DNA of 64,000 nt. Origin: Mongoliimonas terrestris. Its GTDB lineage: Bacteria; Pseudomonadota; Alphaproteobacteria; Rhizobiales; Pleomorphomonadaceae. Under the pieces are notes generated by a model that was not told the origin of the DNA, ran no database searches, and was given only the letters and a program-made list of their open reading frames with translations. The stretch spans positions 91,712-155,711 of the forward strand of contig NZ_MSIG01000012.1 in assembly GCF_001927285.1 (NCBI RefSeq). The letters run 5' to 3'. The translations under genes and the position numbers were made by a program. This document shows, piece after piece, positions 1 through 8,185 of the stretch (positions are counted from its first letter, which is position 1; every line of letters begins with the position of its first letter).

Positions 1-1
1 T

Positions 2-262
2 CCGGACGGACGCTCCTACATGACCCGGGTGCCGGGCGTGCGGAGCGCCAACCTCGATCCGGCCAAGACCGCCGCCGTCCTCAATTACGTGCTGGAGGCC
101 TTCGCCGGCCCGTCCCTCAAGCCAGGCACGCCTCTCTTCACCGCCGAGGAGGTCGCGGCCGCCCAGGCCCTGCCGCGCACCGACATCGTGGCGCTCCGCC
201 GCCAGGTGGTCGCCCGGTTGAAGGCCGACGGCGTTCCCGTCGCGGCCTATCCCTGGCCCTGA
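2..262 (+). CDS. C-terminal fragment of a probable c-type cytochrome
   Basis: The reading frame is already open at the window edge (it reads PDGRSYMTRVPGV before continuing), so this is the last 86 residues of a longer protein and the ATG at 20 is probably internal. The phrase YMTRVPGV followed by LDPAKTAAVLNYVLEAF resembles the C-terminal part of periplasmic c-type cytochromes found beside dehydrogenases in alphaproteobacteria, where a VPGV segment precedes an AAVLN helix. No CXXCH heme motif lies in the visible part, so the assignment is tentative. The gene ends at a hairpin shared with the convergent efp gene. Confidence 0.4.
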   Translation, partial: PDGRSYMTRVPGVRSANLDPAKTAAVLNYVLEAFAGPSLKPGTPLFTAEEVAAAQALPRTDIVALRRQVVARLKADGVPVAAYPWP

Positions 263-292
263 CGGGCGACCTGACCGCAACACCCAGAACGC

Positions 293-320
293 AAAAAAGG
301 CGGCCCGCACGGCCGCCTTT
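293..320. terminator. Bidirectional intrinsic terminator between the cytochrome-like gene and efp
   Basis: A perfect 7-bp stem (GGCGGCC at 299-305, GGCCGCC at 311-317) with a 5-base loop is preceded by six A residues and followed by TTT. It can therefore act on both strands. It lies between the stop of the upstream gene at 262 and the stop of efp at 353, as expected for a convergent pair. Confidence 0.75.
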
Positions 321-352
321 CGCTTGTGTCCAGTGAACCGCCACGCCGACCG

Positions 353-922
353 TCAGTCCTTGGCGCGCTCCACATAGGAGCCGTCGACGGTCATCACCAC
401 GATGCGGGTGCCGGTCGTCACGAACGGCGGCACGTTGGTGCGCACGCCGTTGGAGAGCACCGCCGGCTTGTAGCTGGAGGTCGCTGTCTGGCCCTTCATG
501 GCCGGCTCGGTCTCCACCACCTCCAGCACCACGCGCGCCGGCAGCTCGATCGACACCGGCACGTCGTTGTAGACGCCCACATGGCATTCCATGTTTTCGG
601 CGAGATAGGCCGACTGGTCGCCGATCACGTCCTTCGGCACGGAGATCTGCTCGTAGCTCTCCATGTTCATGAAGGCGAAGCCCTGCTCGTCCTCGTAGAG
701 ATAGGTGTAGGGCCGCTCGTCGATAAAGGCGCGCTCCACCTGCTCGGTCGTCTTGTAGCGCACCGAAACCTTGGTGCCGTCGACGATGCGGCGCATGTCG
801 ATCTGCGTGGTCGGCGTGCCCTTGCCCGGGTGGAAGTTTTCCGCCGAGAGCACAACGTGGAGCTTGTCGTCGAGCTCCACCACGTTGCCCTTGCGGATCT
901 GGCTGGCGATGACCTTGACCAT
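353..922 (-). CDS. efp: Elongation factor P
   Basis: EF-P binds ribosomes stalled at polyproline stretches and promotes peptide bond formation. The 189-residue protein begins MVKVIASQIRKG and has the usual three-domain EF-P length. The modified loop reads HPGKGTPT, with the lysine at position 34, the residue that EpmA beta-lysylates in E. coli. An upstream in-frame ATG would add 39 residues unlike EF-P and would run into the promoter region of the divergent epmA, so the start at 922 is preferred. The adjacent ligase gene supports lysine 34 being modified here. Confidence 0.96.
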   Translation of the reverse strand: MVKVIASQIRKGNVVELDDKLHVVLSAENFHPGKGTPTTQIDMRRIVDGTKVSVRYKTTEQVERAFIDERPYTYLYEDEQGFAFMNMESYEQISVPKDVIGDQSAYLAENMECHVGVYNDVPVSIELPARVVLEVVETEPAMKGQTATSSYKPAVLSNGVRTNVPPFVTTGTRIVVMTVDGSYVERAKD

Positions 923-1038
923 GGCGTAATCGATGTCTCGAGTTGTCGGCAAAAACGGATCGGCCCACGCCGGTGGTCCGGCGCGGCCTCTTGCTGGCGT
1001 CTCTCCTGACATTTTCGAGCCGGAAAAGGAAGAGGGCA

Positions 1039-2112
1039 TTGACGGGCAATTCGACGGGCCGTGCCGCAGAGCCAGCCGCCTCGCCCTGGTGGTCGCCGGA
1101 GCGGCACGCCGCCCGCCGCCCCTTCCTGGCTGCCCGCAGCCGCCTGAAGGCCGCCGTGCGGCGCTGGTTCGAGGACGAGGGCTTCACCGAAGTGGAATGC
1201 CCCGCCCTGCAGGTTTCCCCCGGCAACGAGGCGCACCTCCACGCCTTCGCCACCGACCTCGTCGGCCTCGACGGCAGCCGTCGGACCCGATACCTGCACA
1301 CGTCGCCGGAGTTCACCGCCAAGAAGCTTCTCGCCGCCGGCGAGACGCGGATCTTCGACTTTGCCCGCGTCTTCCGCAACCGCGAGGGCGGCCCGCTGCA
1401 TTCGCCGGAGTTCACGCTCCTGGAATGGTATCGCGCGAACGCGCCCTACACGGCGCTGATGGACGACTGCGCCGCCCTCCTCCGCCTCGCCGCTGACACG
1501 CTTGACGTGGACCGGTTCCAGTGGCGCGGCCGCACCGCCGACCCGCGCGCCACGCCGGAGCGCCTCACCGTCGCGGAAGCCTTCGCCCGCCACGCCGGCC
1601 TCGACCTCCTGGCCACCCTCACGGACAACCCCGCCGCCCCGGACCGCGAAGCCCTCGGCCGACAGGCCGCCGCCGCGGGCTATCGGGTCGTCGCCGACGA
1701 CAGCTGGACCGACATCTACTCCCGCGTCCTCGTCGAGGCGGTGGAGCCCCACCTTGGCTTCGGCCGGGCCACCATGCTCTGCGAATACCCGGTGTGCGAA
1801 GCCGCCCTCTCCCGCCCCTGCGCCCACGACGGCCGGGTTGCGGAGCGCTTCGAGCTCTATGTCTGCGGCGTGGAACTTGCCAACGCTTTCGGCGAACTCA
1901 CCGACCCGGTGGAGCAGCGCCGCCGTTTCGAGGAGGAGATGGCGCTCAAGGCCGCGCTCTATGGCGAGCGCTATCCGATCGACGAGGACTTCCTCGCCGC
2001 TCTCGCCCACATGCCGCCGGCTGCCGGCATCGCCCTCGGCTTCGAGCGGCTGGTCATCGTCGCCGCCGGCGCCCGCTCCATCGACGACGTCGCCTGGGCG
2101 CCGGTGGTCTGA
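1039..2112 (+). CDS. epmA: EF-P--(R)-beta-lysine ligase EpmA (PoxA/GenX)
   Basis: This class II lysyl-tRNA-synthetase paralogue attaches (R)-beta-lysine to lysine 34 of EF-P. It lacks the N-terminal anticodon-binding domain and starts directly with the catalytic core (SPERHAARRPFLAARSR), followed by class II motifs such as FRNREG, HSPEFTLLEWY and a C-terminal GIALGFERL. I chose a TTG start at 1039 because GGAAGAGG sits just upstream, the 357-residue product fits the family, and 116 bp then remain for divergent promoters with efp. The ATG at 943 would add 32 residues without family character. The pairing with efp is strong context. Confidence 0.9.
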   Translation: MTGNSTGRAAEPAASPWWSPERHAARRPFLAARSRLKAAVRRWFEDEGFTEVECPALQVSPGNEAHLHAFATDLVGLDGSRRTRYLHTSPEFTAKKLLAAGETRIFDFARVFRNREGGPLHSPEFTLLEWYRANAPYTALMDDCAALLRLAADTLDVDRFQWRGRTADPRATPERLTVAEAFARHAGLDLLATLTDNPAAPDREALGRQAAAAGYRVVADDSWTDIYSRVLVEAVEPHLGFGRATMLCEYPVCEAALSRPCAHDGRVAERFELYVCGVELANAFGELTDPVEQRRRFEEEMALKAALYGERYPIDEDFLAALAHMPPAAGIALGFERLVIVAAGARSIDDVAWAPVV

Positions 2113-2243
2113 TCCGCGGACCATCCCCCGGCCGCCTGTCCCGGATCGACACGATCGTCACGGCGGGGCTTCCTCCGTTGCATTAAGCATGTTTTAACCG
2201 TGCCACGCTCCGCCCCCGAGACCCACCGACCGAGGGACATGCC

Positions 2244-2729
2244 ATGGCCCGCCTGCTCCTTGTGCTTCTTTCGATGCTGGTCGCCTGCCCGGCCCTGACG
2301 ACGGCTGCCGCCGCCGACTGGCAGACCTACACCAACGCCCGCTTCGGCACGACGATCGACTATCCGGCGGACATCTTCCTGCCGACGCCCGACCCGGAGA
2401 ACGGCGACGGCCGCCGCTTCGTGTCCGCCGACGGCGAGGCCATGGTCACGGTGTTCGGCGGCTACAACGTGGACCGCCTCTCCCTCACCGACCTCCTCGC
2501 CGCAGCCAACGAGGACGTCAGCGACGGGGAGATCACCTACCAGACCAACGGCCCCCGCTGGTTCGTCATGTCTGGCTTCCAGAACGGCAAGATCTTCTAC
2601 CGCAAGCTGATGCTCACCCGCACCCTGGACGTCGCCCACACGGTGGAGATCATCTACCCCGCCGACGCCAAATCCACCTACGACACCCTCACCGCCCGCA
2701 TCTCCAAGTCGCTGACCTGGAAGTTCTGA
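2244..2729 (+). CDS. Exported hypothetical protein, 161 aa
   Basis: I do not recognise a named family. The first 24 residues form a clear Sec signal peptide (MARLLLVLLSMLVACPALTT, then AAAADW), so the mature protein of about 137 residues is probably periplasmic. The N-terminus after cleavage reads WQTYTNARFGTTIDYP, a pattern seen in small exported proteins of rhizobia, and the chain ends in an aromatic SKSLTWKF. No catalytic motif and no cysteine pair remain in the mature chain. It stands alone, followed by a repeat-filled gap before the convergent apt gene. Confidence 0.75.
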   Translation: MARLLLVLLSMLVACPALTTAAAADWQTYTNARFGTTIDYPADIFLPTPDPENGDGRRFVSADGEAMVTVFGGYNVDRLSLTDLLAAANEDVSDGEITYQTNGPRWFVMSGFQNGKIFYRKLMLTRTLDVAHTVEIIYPADAKSTYDTLTARISKSLTWKF

Positions 2730-2764
2730 CGCGGCCGGCGACGGGTCGATCGGGCGCCGCCGCC

Positions 2765-2854
2765 GATCGTCATGGTCCGCGAAGGCGGACCAGCCACGCG
2801 TTCCCCGGCCACCGCATATGCGTGGATGGTCCGGCGATACCGGACCATGACGAG
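2765..2854. repeat. REP-like inverted pair, family A copy 1
   Basis: The left arm starts GATCGTCATGGTCCGC, has a hairpin TGGTCCGC-gaa-GGCGGACCA, and runs into CCACGC. The right arm is the near mirror image: GCGTGGATGGTCCGG, loop, CCGGACCATGACGA. Each arm folds alone and the two can also pair with each other. Near-identical elements occur at about ten other places in the window, always between genes. Confidence 0.8.
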
Positions 2855-2888
2855 GTTGGAGCAAACACGCCGGCGCCTGTTCGAAATC

Positions 2889-2990
2889 GTCACCCCGGCG
2901 AACGCCGGGGTCCAACCGCACGCCCCATCACCCACGCCAGCCAACATCCGGCCTGCGTTCGTTGGATCCCGGCTTTCGCCGGGATCACGA
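2889..2990. repeat. Family B palindromic repeats, inverted pair
   Basis: The first unit (2889-2915) reads GTCACCCCGGC-gaac-GCCGGGGTCCAAC. The second (2961-2990) is in the opposite orientation and reads GTTGGATCCCGGC-tttc-GCCGGGATCAC. Each forms a 6 to 7 bp GC hairpin next to a GTCA(T/C) head. The same unit recurs at 14481, 36592 and 36664. Confidence 0.75.
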
Positions 2991-3053
2991 GGTCGGTTGC
3001 GGCATCACGCGCGCGCCGTATCGGATCAAGCTGTGCTCATCCGCCCCAACCCC

Positions 3054-3144
3054 GATCGTCATGGTCCGCGAAGGCGGACCACCCACGCATTCCCCGGCAA
3101 CCGCGCACGCTTGGACTGCCCCGCCCAGCCGGACAATCACGAGG
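3054..3144. repeat. REP-like element, family A copy 2 (right arm decayed)
   Basis: The left arm GATCGTCATGGTCCGCGAAG with its GGCGGACCACCCACGCAT continuation is intact. The right arm survives only as a degenerate GCTTGGACTG...CCGGACAATCACGAGG. With copy 1 and the family B pair it fills the 453-bp gap between the convergent genes ending at 2729 and 3183. Confidence 0.7.
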
Positions 3145-3182
3145 GCCACAGATCGGCGCGGCCGAAAACGCCCGCCCCTTGC

Positions 3183-3710
3183 CTAATGCCCCGCGAACTC
3201 GATCAGCGTGCGCACCGGCACGTCGAGCGCGCGCAGCTTGTCCGCGCCGCCGAGGTCCGGCAGGTCGACGATGAAGCAGGCGGCTTCCACCACGGCGCCG
3301 AGGCTGCGGATCAGGGTGGCGGCGGCGACGGCGGTGCCGCCGGTGGCGATCAGGTCGTCCACCAGGATCACCCGCTCGCCCGGCAGGATGGCGTCCTTGT
3401 GGACCTCCATCTCGTCCACCCCGTACTCCAGGCTGTAGGCGATCGACACCGTCTCGTGCGGCAGCTTGCCCTTCTTGCGGATCGGCACGAAGCCGGACGA
3501 GAGCTGGTGCGCCACCGCGCCGCCGAGGATGAAGCCGCGCGCCTCGATGCCGGCCACCTTGTCGATCTTACCGCCCGCCCAGGGCTGCACCAACTCGTCC
3601 ACCGTGCGGCGGAAGGCACGAGCATTGCCAAGCAGGGTGGTGATGTCGCGAAAGACGATGCCAGGCTTCGGATAGTCCGGAATGGCACGGATCGTGTCGG
3701 CAAGATTCAT
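3183..3710 (-). CDS. apt: Adenine phosphoribosyltransferase
   Basis: Apt converts adenine and PRPP to AMP in the cytosol. The 175-residue protein has the PRPP-binding signature VILVDDLIATGGT at residues 114-126 and the family's early DYPKPGIVFRDITTLL segment. The start at 3710 is preceded by GAGGAAAC on the coding strand. An upstream ATG 84 bp away would add a non-conserved extension. It lies 111 bp downstream of mtnP on the same strand, so adenine released by MTA phosphorolysis can be recycled by the next enzyme. Confidence 0.95.
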   Translation of the reverse strand: MNLADTIRAIPDYPKPGIVFRDITTLLGNARAFRRTVDELVQPWAGGKIDKVAGIEARGFILGGAVAHQLSSGFVPIRKKGKLPHETVSIAYSLEYGVDEMEVHKDAILPGERVILVDDLIATGGTAVAAATLIRSLGAVVEAACFIVDLPDLGGADKLRALDVPVRTLIEFAGH

Positions 3711-3777
3711 CGGTCGGTTTCCTCGCGCCGGCGGGGCCTTCGCCGGCCTCTGATCGCCTTTCCTACAACGGGCCGGC

Positions 3778-3806
3778 GGCGCCCGCGAGCCCAAAGCCCG
3801 GGCGCC
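3778..3806 (-). terminator. Hairpin between mtnP and apt
   Basis: An 8-bp perfect stem (GGCGCCCG at 3778-3785, CGGGCGCC at 3799-3806) lies just after the mtnP stop and before apt. There is no T-run, so it could be a processing or stabilising hairpin rather than a terminator. Confidence 0.35.
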
Positions 3807-3821
3807 CCGACCGGCCGGCGC

Positions 3822-4697
3822 TCAGCGCCCGAGCACCCGCCCGGCCACCGCGTCGAGCTTGGCCAGCATGGCGGGGTCGCGCGCCTCCGGCCGGGTGATG
3901 AGGGCGAAGTCGAGGGCCCGGTCCGAGCCGACCGGACAGGGCGGATGCACGCGCGGGATGGTGCGGGCGAGCCGGCCGACCAGCGCCTGCGCCTTGTGGG
4001 CGTTCTGGTGCAGCACCTTCACCACCTGCGCCACGTCCACCATGTCGTGGTCGGGGTGCCAGCAGTCGAAGTCGGTCACCATGGCGACGGTCGCGTAGCA
4101 GAGCTCCGCCTCGCGGGCGAGCTTGGCCTCCGGCATGTTCGTCATGCCGATCACCGCGCAGCCCCAGGACCGGTAGAGCTCGCTCTCGGCGAGGGTGGAG
4201 AACTGCGGCCCCTCCATGGCGAGATAGGTCCCGCCCCTGACCACCACGATCCCCTCCTCCGCCGCCGCGGCAGCCACCGCGTCCACGAGAAGCGGGCTCA
4301 CCGGATGGCCGAAGGCCACATGGCCGACGCAGCCCTCCCCGAAGAAGGACTTCTCGCGGGCGAAGGTCCGGTCGATGAACTGGTCGACCAGCACGAAGGT
4401 GCCGGGCGGCAGGTCTTCCCGAAGCGAACCCACGGCGGAGACGGACACGAGATCGGTCACGCCCATCCGCTTCATCACGTCGATGTTGGCGCGGTAGTTG
4501 ATGCCGGACGGCGACAGCCGGTGCCCGCGCCCGTGTCGGGGCAGGAACACGACGGTGAGCCCGTCCACCGTCCCCACCCGCACCTGGTCGGACGGAGCGC
4601 CCCACGGGCTTTCCACCGTCACCCAGTCGGCGCCCTCCAGCCCGGGCAGGTCGTAGAGCCCGGACCCGCCGATCACACCCAGCACCGTTTCCGTCAT
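3822..4697 (-). CDS. mtnP: S-methyl-5'-thioadenosine phosphorylase
   Basis: MtnP cleaves methylthioadenosine with phosphate to adenine and methylthioribose-1-phosphate. The 291-residue length fits the family. The phosphate-binding GVIGGSGLYDL is at residues 7-17, RHGRGH at 54-59, MEGPQFST at 161-168 and NMPEAKLARE at 187-196, all typical of MTA phosphorylase rather than plain purine nucleoside phosphorylase. GAGGCGGGG precedes the start. It heads a salvage pair with apt. No mtnA or other methionine-salvage gene is in the window. Confidence 0.93.
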   Translation of the reverse strand: MTETVLGVIGGSGLYDLPGLEGADWVTVESPWGAPSDQVRVGTVDGLTVVFLPRHGRGHRLSPSGINYRANIDVMKRMGVTDLVSVSAVGSLREDLPPGTFVLVDQFIDRTFAREKSFFGEGCVGHVAFGHPVSPLLVDAVAAAAAEEGIVVVRGGTYLAMEGPQFSTLAESELYRSWGCAVIGMTNMPEAKLAREAELCYATVAMVTDFDCWHPDHDMVDVAQVVKVLHQNAHKAQALVGRLARTIPRVHPPCPVGSDRALDFALITRPEARDPAMLAKLDAVAGRVLGR

Positions 4698-4847
4698 GAC
4701 CCCGCCTCGTCATCAACACGCTGATCCGGAGGAGACCACGCCGGGGCCGCGAGGGGAAGCCGCAGGGCGGCACCACACAGCCTGTGGGACCATTCGTCCC
4801 CGGCGGATCGTCGCCTCCCCTACCGACCAATCCCCCCGCAAACGACG

Positions 4848-4871
4848 AAGGGCCCCGTCGCCGGGGCCCTT
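4848..4871 (-). terminator. Terminator of the petABC operon
   Basis: A 9-bp perfect stem (AAGGGCCCC at 4848-4856, GGGGCCCTT at 4863-4871) lies 30 bp beyond the petC stop. On the minus strand it is followed by a moderately T-rich stretch (CGTCGTTTG), so intrinsic termination is plausible but the U-tract is imperfect. Confidence 0.6.
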
Positions 4872-4900
4872 CGCTGAGGTCGGATCGGAACGGGCGCGGA

Positions 4901-5779
4901 TCAGTGCGCCACGTCGCTCCAGATCTTGCGCTTGGTCAGGTAGAGCAGGCCCGCGAACACGGCCATGAACACCATGGCGTGGAAGCCCAGGCGCTTGCGC
5001 GCGTCCAGGTGCGGTTCGGCCGCCCACATCATGAAGGCCGCCACGTCCTTGGAATACTGGTCCACGGTCATCGGCGTGCCGTCCGTGTACTCCACCACCT
5101 CGTCGGAGAGCGGCGGCGCCATGGCCAGCGACATCCCCGCGATGAAATACGGGTTGTAATACTGGCCCTCCGGCACGGTCACGCCCTCCGGCGGGTCCTG
5201 GTAGCCGGTGAGGAGGGCATGGATGTAATCCGGACCCTGCTCCTGATAGGGCACGAACACGTCGAACACGAACTGCGGGAAGCCGCGCTCCACCGCCCGC
5301 GCCTTGGCGATCAGCGACAGGTCCGGCGGCAGGGCGCCGCCGTTGGAGGCCCGGGCCGCCGCTTCGTTCGGGAAGGGCGACGGGAAGGCGTCCTTCGGCT
5401 CGCGCGGACGCTCCAGCGGATCGCCCACGTCGTCGACGCCGTCCACGATGGTGTACTCGGCCGCCAGCGTCTTCGCCTGCTCCTCGGTGAAGCCCGGCCC
5501 GCCCTCTTCGGCAAGGTTGCGGAACTTCACAAGGCTCATGGCGTGGCAGCTGGCGCACACCTCCTTGTAGACCTTGTAGCCGCGCTGCAGCTGGCCCTTG
5601 TCGTAGGTGCCGAACGGGCCGGCGAAGCTCCAGTCCACATACTCGGGCTTGTGGATCGGGTAGTGGGTCGGGGCGTGTTCCCCGCCCTCCTCTTCGGCCG
5701 CGATCGCGGCGAAGCCGCCGAAGCCGAGGCCGACGCCGAGAACGGCGGCGGCAGCCCAACGGATCATGGTCTTGCTCAT
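4901..5779 (-). CDS. petC: Cytochrome c1 of the bc1 complex
   Basis: Cytochrome c1 passes electrons from the Rieske centre to soluble cytochrome c. The 292-residue precursor has a signal sequence ending near IAA at residues 26-28, the heme-binding CASCH at 75-79, a distal Met-ligand region MSLAMAPPL, and one C-terminal anchor helix (HAMVFMAVFAGLLYL) before KRKIW. The start at 5779 has GGAAGGA upstream. It is a separate gene, 29 bp after petB, and is not fused to cytochrome b as in the fbcH genes of some rhizobia. Confidence 0.96.
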   Translation of the reverse strand: MSKTMIRWAAAAVLGVGLGFGGFAAIAAEEEGGEHAPTHYPIHKPEYVDWSFAGPFGTYDKGQLQRGYKVYKEVCASCHAMSLVKFRNLAEEGGPGFTEEQAKTLAAEYTIVDGVDDVGDPLERPREPKDAFPSPFPNEAAARASNGGALPPDLSLIAKARAVERGFPQFVFDVFVPYQEQGPDYIHALLTGYQDPPEGVTVPEGQYYNPYFIAGMSLAMAPPLSDEVVEYTDGTPMTVDQYSKDVAAFMMWAAEPHLDARKRLGFHAMVFMAVFAGLLYLTKRKIWSDVAH

Positions 5780-5808
5780 GGTGCTATCGATCCTTCCGTC
5801 GGGACAGG

Positions 5809-7101
5809 TCAGTGCTTCTCGGGCGATGCCGTGGCGCCGACCGGATGCGCGTGGCCGCCGTTCTTCGCCAACACCGCGTCGGTGATCGAGACCGGCAACG
5901 GCTTCGGCGTCTCCAGGAAGCCGAGCAGCGGCAGCACGATCAGGAAGTGGGCGAAGTAGTAGGCGGTGAAGAGCTGCGCGGCGAGCACGTAGCCGCCCTC
6001 CGCCGGGCGCGAGCCCAGCCAGCCCAGCATCACGCAGGTGAAGGCGAACACCCAGAAGAAGATCTTGAACAGCGGGCGGAAGCGCGCCGAGCGGACCTTC
6101 GAGGTGTCGAGCCACGGCAGGAACACCAGGATGGCGATCGACCCGAACATGGCGATGACGCCGCCGAGCTTGGAGTTGATCGGCCCGATGTCGAAGGTGA
6201 TGGCGCGCAGGATGGCGTAGAACGGTAGGAAGTACCATTCCGGCACGATGTGCGCCGGCGTCACCAGCGGGTTCGCTTCGATGTAGTTGTCCGGGTGGCC
6301 GAGGTAGTTCGGCTGGAAGAACAGGAACCAGCCGAAGAACATGCAGAACACCACCAGGGCGAACACGTCCTTCATCGTCGCGTAGGGCGTGAAGGGCACC
6401 GTGTCCTTCTCGGACTTGGTGTCGATGCCGAGCGGGTTGTTCTGGCCCGTGACGTGCAGCGCCCAGATGTGCAGGATCACCACGCCGAAGATCATGAACG
6501 GCAGGAGATAGTGCAGCGAAAAGAAGCGGTTGAGCGTGGCGTTGTCGACCGCGAAGCCGCCGATCAGCAGCGTCTGGATTGGCTCGCCGATGAGCGGGAT
6601 GGCCGTGAAGAAGTTGGTGATCACGGTGGCGCCCCAGAAGCTCATCTGGCCCCACGGCAGCACGTAGCCCATGAAGGCGGTGGCCATCATCAGGAGGAAG
6701 ATGATCACGCCGAGGATCCACAGCACCTCGCGCGGCTCCTTGTAGGAGCCGTAGTACATCGCCTTGAAGATGTGGATGAAGACGGCGATGAAGAACATGG
6801 ACGCGCCGTTGGCGTGCATGTAGCGCAACAGCCAGCCCCAGTTCACGTCGCGCATGATGGCTTCGACGGACTCGAACGCCATGGCCGAGTTGGCGGCGTA
6901 GTGCATCGCCAGGACGACGCCGGTGAGGATCTGCACCACCAGCATGAACACCAGGATGGCGCCGAAGGTGTAGAAGTAGTTCAGGTTGCGCGGCGTCGGG
7001 TAGGAGACCGCGGTGTCGTGCAGCAGGCGCACGATCGGCAGGCGCCGCTCAAGCCACTTCTCCGCCCCCGTCCGGGGCTCGTAGGTCGAATGACCAGACA
7101 T
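5809..7101 (-). CDS. petB: Cytochrome b of the bc1 complex
   Basis: This integral membrane subunit carries two b hemes and the Qo and Qi quinone sites. The 430-residue chain has the expected eight helices, with paired histidines in helices B and D (for example MHANGASMFF...FIHIFK and HYLLPF...LHIWALH) and the Qo-site PEWYF motif. Length fits alphaproteobacterial cytochrome b. GAGGAGA precedes the start. It sits between petA and petC with short gaps, consistent with one transcript. Confidence 0.97.
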   Translation of the reverse strand: MSGHSTYEPRTGAEKWLERRLPIVRLLHDTAVSYPTPRNLNYFYTFGAILVFMLVVQILTGVVLAMHYAANSAMAFESVEAIMRDVNWGWLLRYMHANGASMFFIAVFIHIFKAMYYGSYKEPREVLWILGVIIFLLMMATAFMGYVLPWGQMSFWGATVITNFFTAIPLIGEPIQTLLIGGFAVDNATLNRFFSLHYLLPFMIFGVVILHIWALHVTGQNNPLGIDTKSEKDTVPFTPYATMKDVFALVVFCMFFGWFLFFQPNYLGHPDNYIEANPLVTPAHIVPEWYFLPFYAILRAITFDIGPINSKLGGVIAMFGSIAILVFLPWLDTSKVRSARFRPLFKIFFWVFAFTCVMLGWLGSRPAEGGYVLAAQLFTAYYFAHFLIVLPLLGFLETPKPLPVSITDAVLAKNGGHAHPVGATASPEKH

Positions 7102-7127
7102 GGAAATCTCCTCGCGAAGCGCTGGGG

Positions 7128-7691
7128 TCAGCCGATGCGCAGCCGGGTGTCGTTGACGAAGGTGTAGACCGGCACGGCCATGTTCTCAGGCGCCGGGCCC
7201 CGGCGGATGCGGCCCGCCGTGTCGTAGTGCGAGCCGTGGCACGGGCAGAACCAGCCGCCGAAATCGCCCTGCTGGCCAAGCGGGATGCAGCCGAGGTGGG
7301 TGCACACGCCGACCATGACGATGAGATTTTCCATGCCCTCGGTGGCCCGGTTCTCGTCGGTGGCGGCGGCGTCCGCGGCGGCGTTGTCGTTGCGCGCCAG
7401 CGGATCCTTGAGCTCCTCGATCGTCACGCCCTTGGCGGCCTCGATCTCTTCCGGCGTGCGGTTGCGGATGAACACCGGTTTGCCGCGCCATTGGACGGTG
7501 ATGGACTGGCCCGGCTGGATCGCCGAGATGTCCACCTCGATGGAGGCGAGCGCGCGCGTGGAGGCGTCCGGGTTCATCTGGTCGATGAACGGCCAGAGCG
7601 AAGCCGCGACGCCGACCGCGCCCATCGCACCGGTGGTCAGGAACAGGAAGTCGCGGCGGGTCGGTTCGGCGGGGTTTGCGGTGTCAACCAC
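7128..7691 (-). CDS. petA: Rieske iron-sulfur subunit of the bc1 complex
   Basis: The Rieske protein oxidises quinol at the Qo site through a 2Fe-2S cluster. The 187-residue protein has the ligand boxes CTHLGC (Cys130, His132) and CPCHGSH (Cys149, His152), with Cys135 and Cys151 placed for the usual disulfide. The N-terminus TRRDFLFLTTGAMGAVGVAA is a Tat-type signal anchor with twin arginines. It is the first gene of petABC, 26 bp before petB. The 494-bp gap upstream should hold the operon promoter. Confidence 0.97.
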   Translation of the reverse strand: MVDTANPAEPTRRDFLFLTTGAMGAVGVAASLWPFIDQMNPDASTRALASIEVDISAIQPGQSITVQWRGKPVFIRNRTPEEIEAAKGVTIEELKDPLARNDNAAADAAATDENRATEGMENLIVMVGVCTHLGCIPLGQQGDFGGWFCPCHGSHYDTAGRIRRGPAPENMAVPVYTFVNDTRLRIG

Positions 7692-8185
7692 GGGAAGTTC
7701 CTTCTGAACGAAAGACCTTGAGGCCCTCCCCGATGCCGCCGAGGGCCGGGCCGAAGATCAAGCGAGAGACCGCCCACGGCTGACCCCTCCTCTTCCTCGG
7801 CGGAAGCGCGGGGCCGGCGGCGAACGGGCAGCAAACCAACAGGGACGGGATGCGGGAACGCCGGCTCGGTGAGGCGCCGGCGGGGGCCCGCGGCCCCGAT
7901 CGGGTGTCTTTTTGCACCATCGCTTGCTAATGTCCAGTTAGGCAGATGTGGGATGCCGACCATTCCGCCCTGACGCTTTGTCGCAACGCACCATTATCCA
8001 CACCGATCACGTGATCGGCGAGCTAAAGGCCGCAAAGCAGAGCGATTTTCGCTCTGCCGCAGCCCGATACCGCGCCAGCTGCGCCGTTCCGTCGCAGCCC
8101 CGCTCGCCGGAACCGCCCCTTTCCGGCGCGAACGAAAGCGCCCGCCCCCCTCGCGGCGAGACACCCCTGTCGCCGCGCCCGAGTC
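7692..8185. other. Intergenic region upstream of petABC
   Basis: No gene is supported in these 494 bp. The region carries the petABC promoter on the minus strand by position, but I could not fix -35 and -10 boxes with confidence. It also holds a perfect 16-bp palindrome at 8003-8018 and is the downstream flank of the ABC exporter gene that ends at 8186. Confidence 0.6.
8003..8018. promoter_or_regulatory. Perfect 16-bp palindrome upstream of petABC, possible operator
   Basis: CCGATCAC-GTGATCGG is a perfect dyad without spacer in a less GC-rich part of the gap, about 310 bp upstream of petA. Uninterrupted 16-bp dyads are typical of dimeric repressor sites. No regulator gene is adjacent, so the binding protein is unknown. 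Confidence 0.35.

Noticed and set aside
138..1415. Long minus-strand frame of 425 codons over efp and epmA
   Set aside because: It is Arg/Pro-rich shadow translation in another frame of efp and epmA. High GC leaves few stop codons in non-coding frames.
4901..6721. Cytochrome b/c1 fusion gene of the fbcH type
   Set aside because: The long minus frame into petB is out of the petB frame. petB ends at 5809 with its own stop, and petC has its own ATG and ribosome site at 5779.
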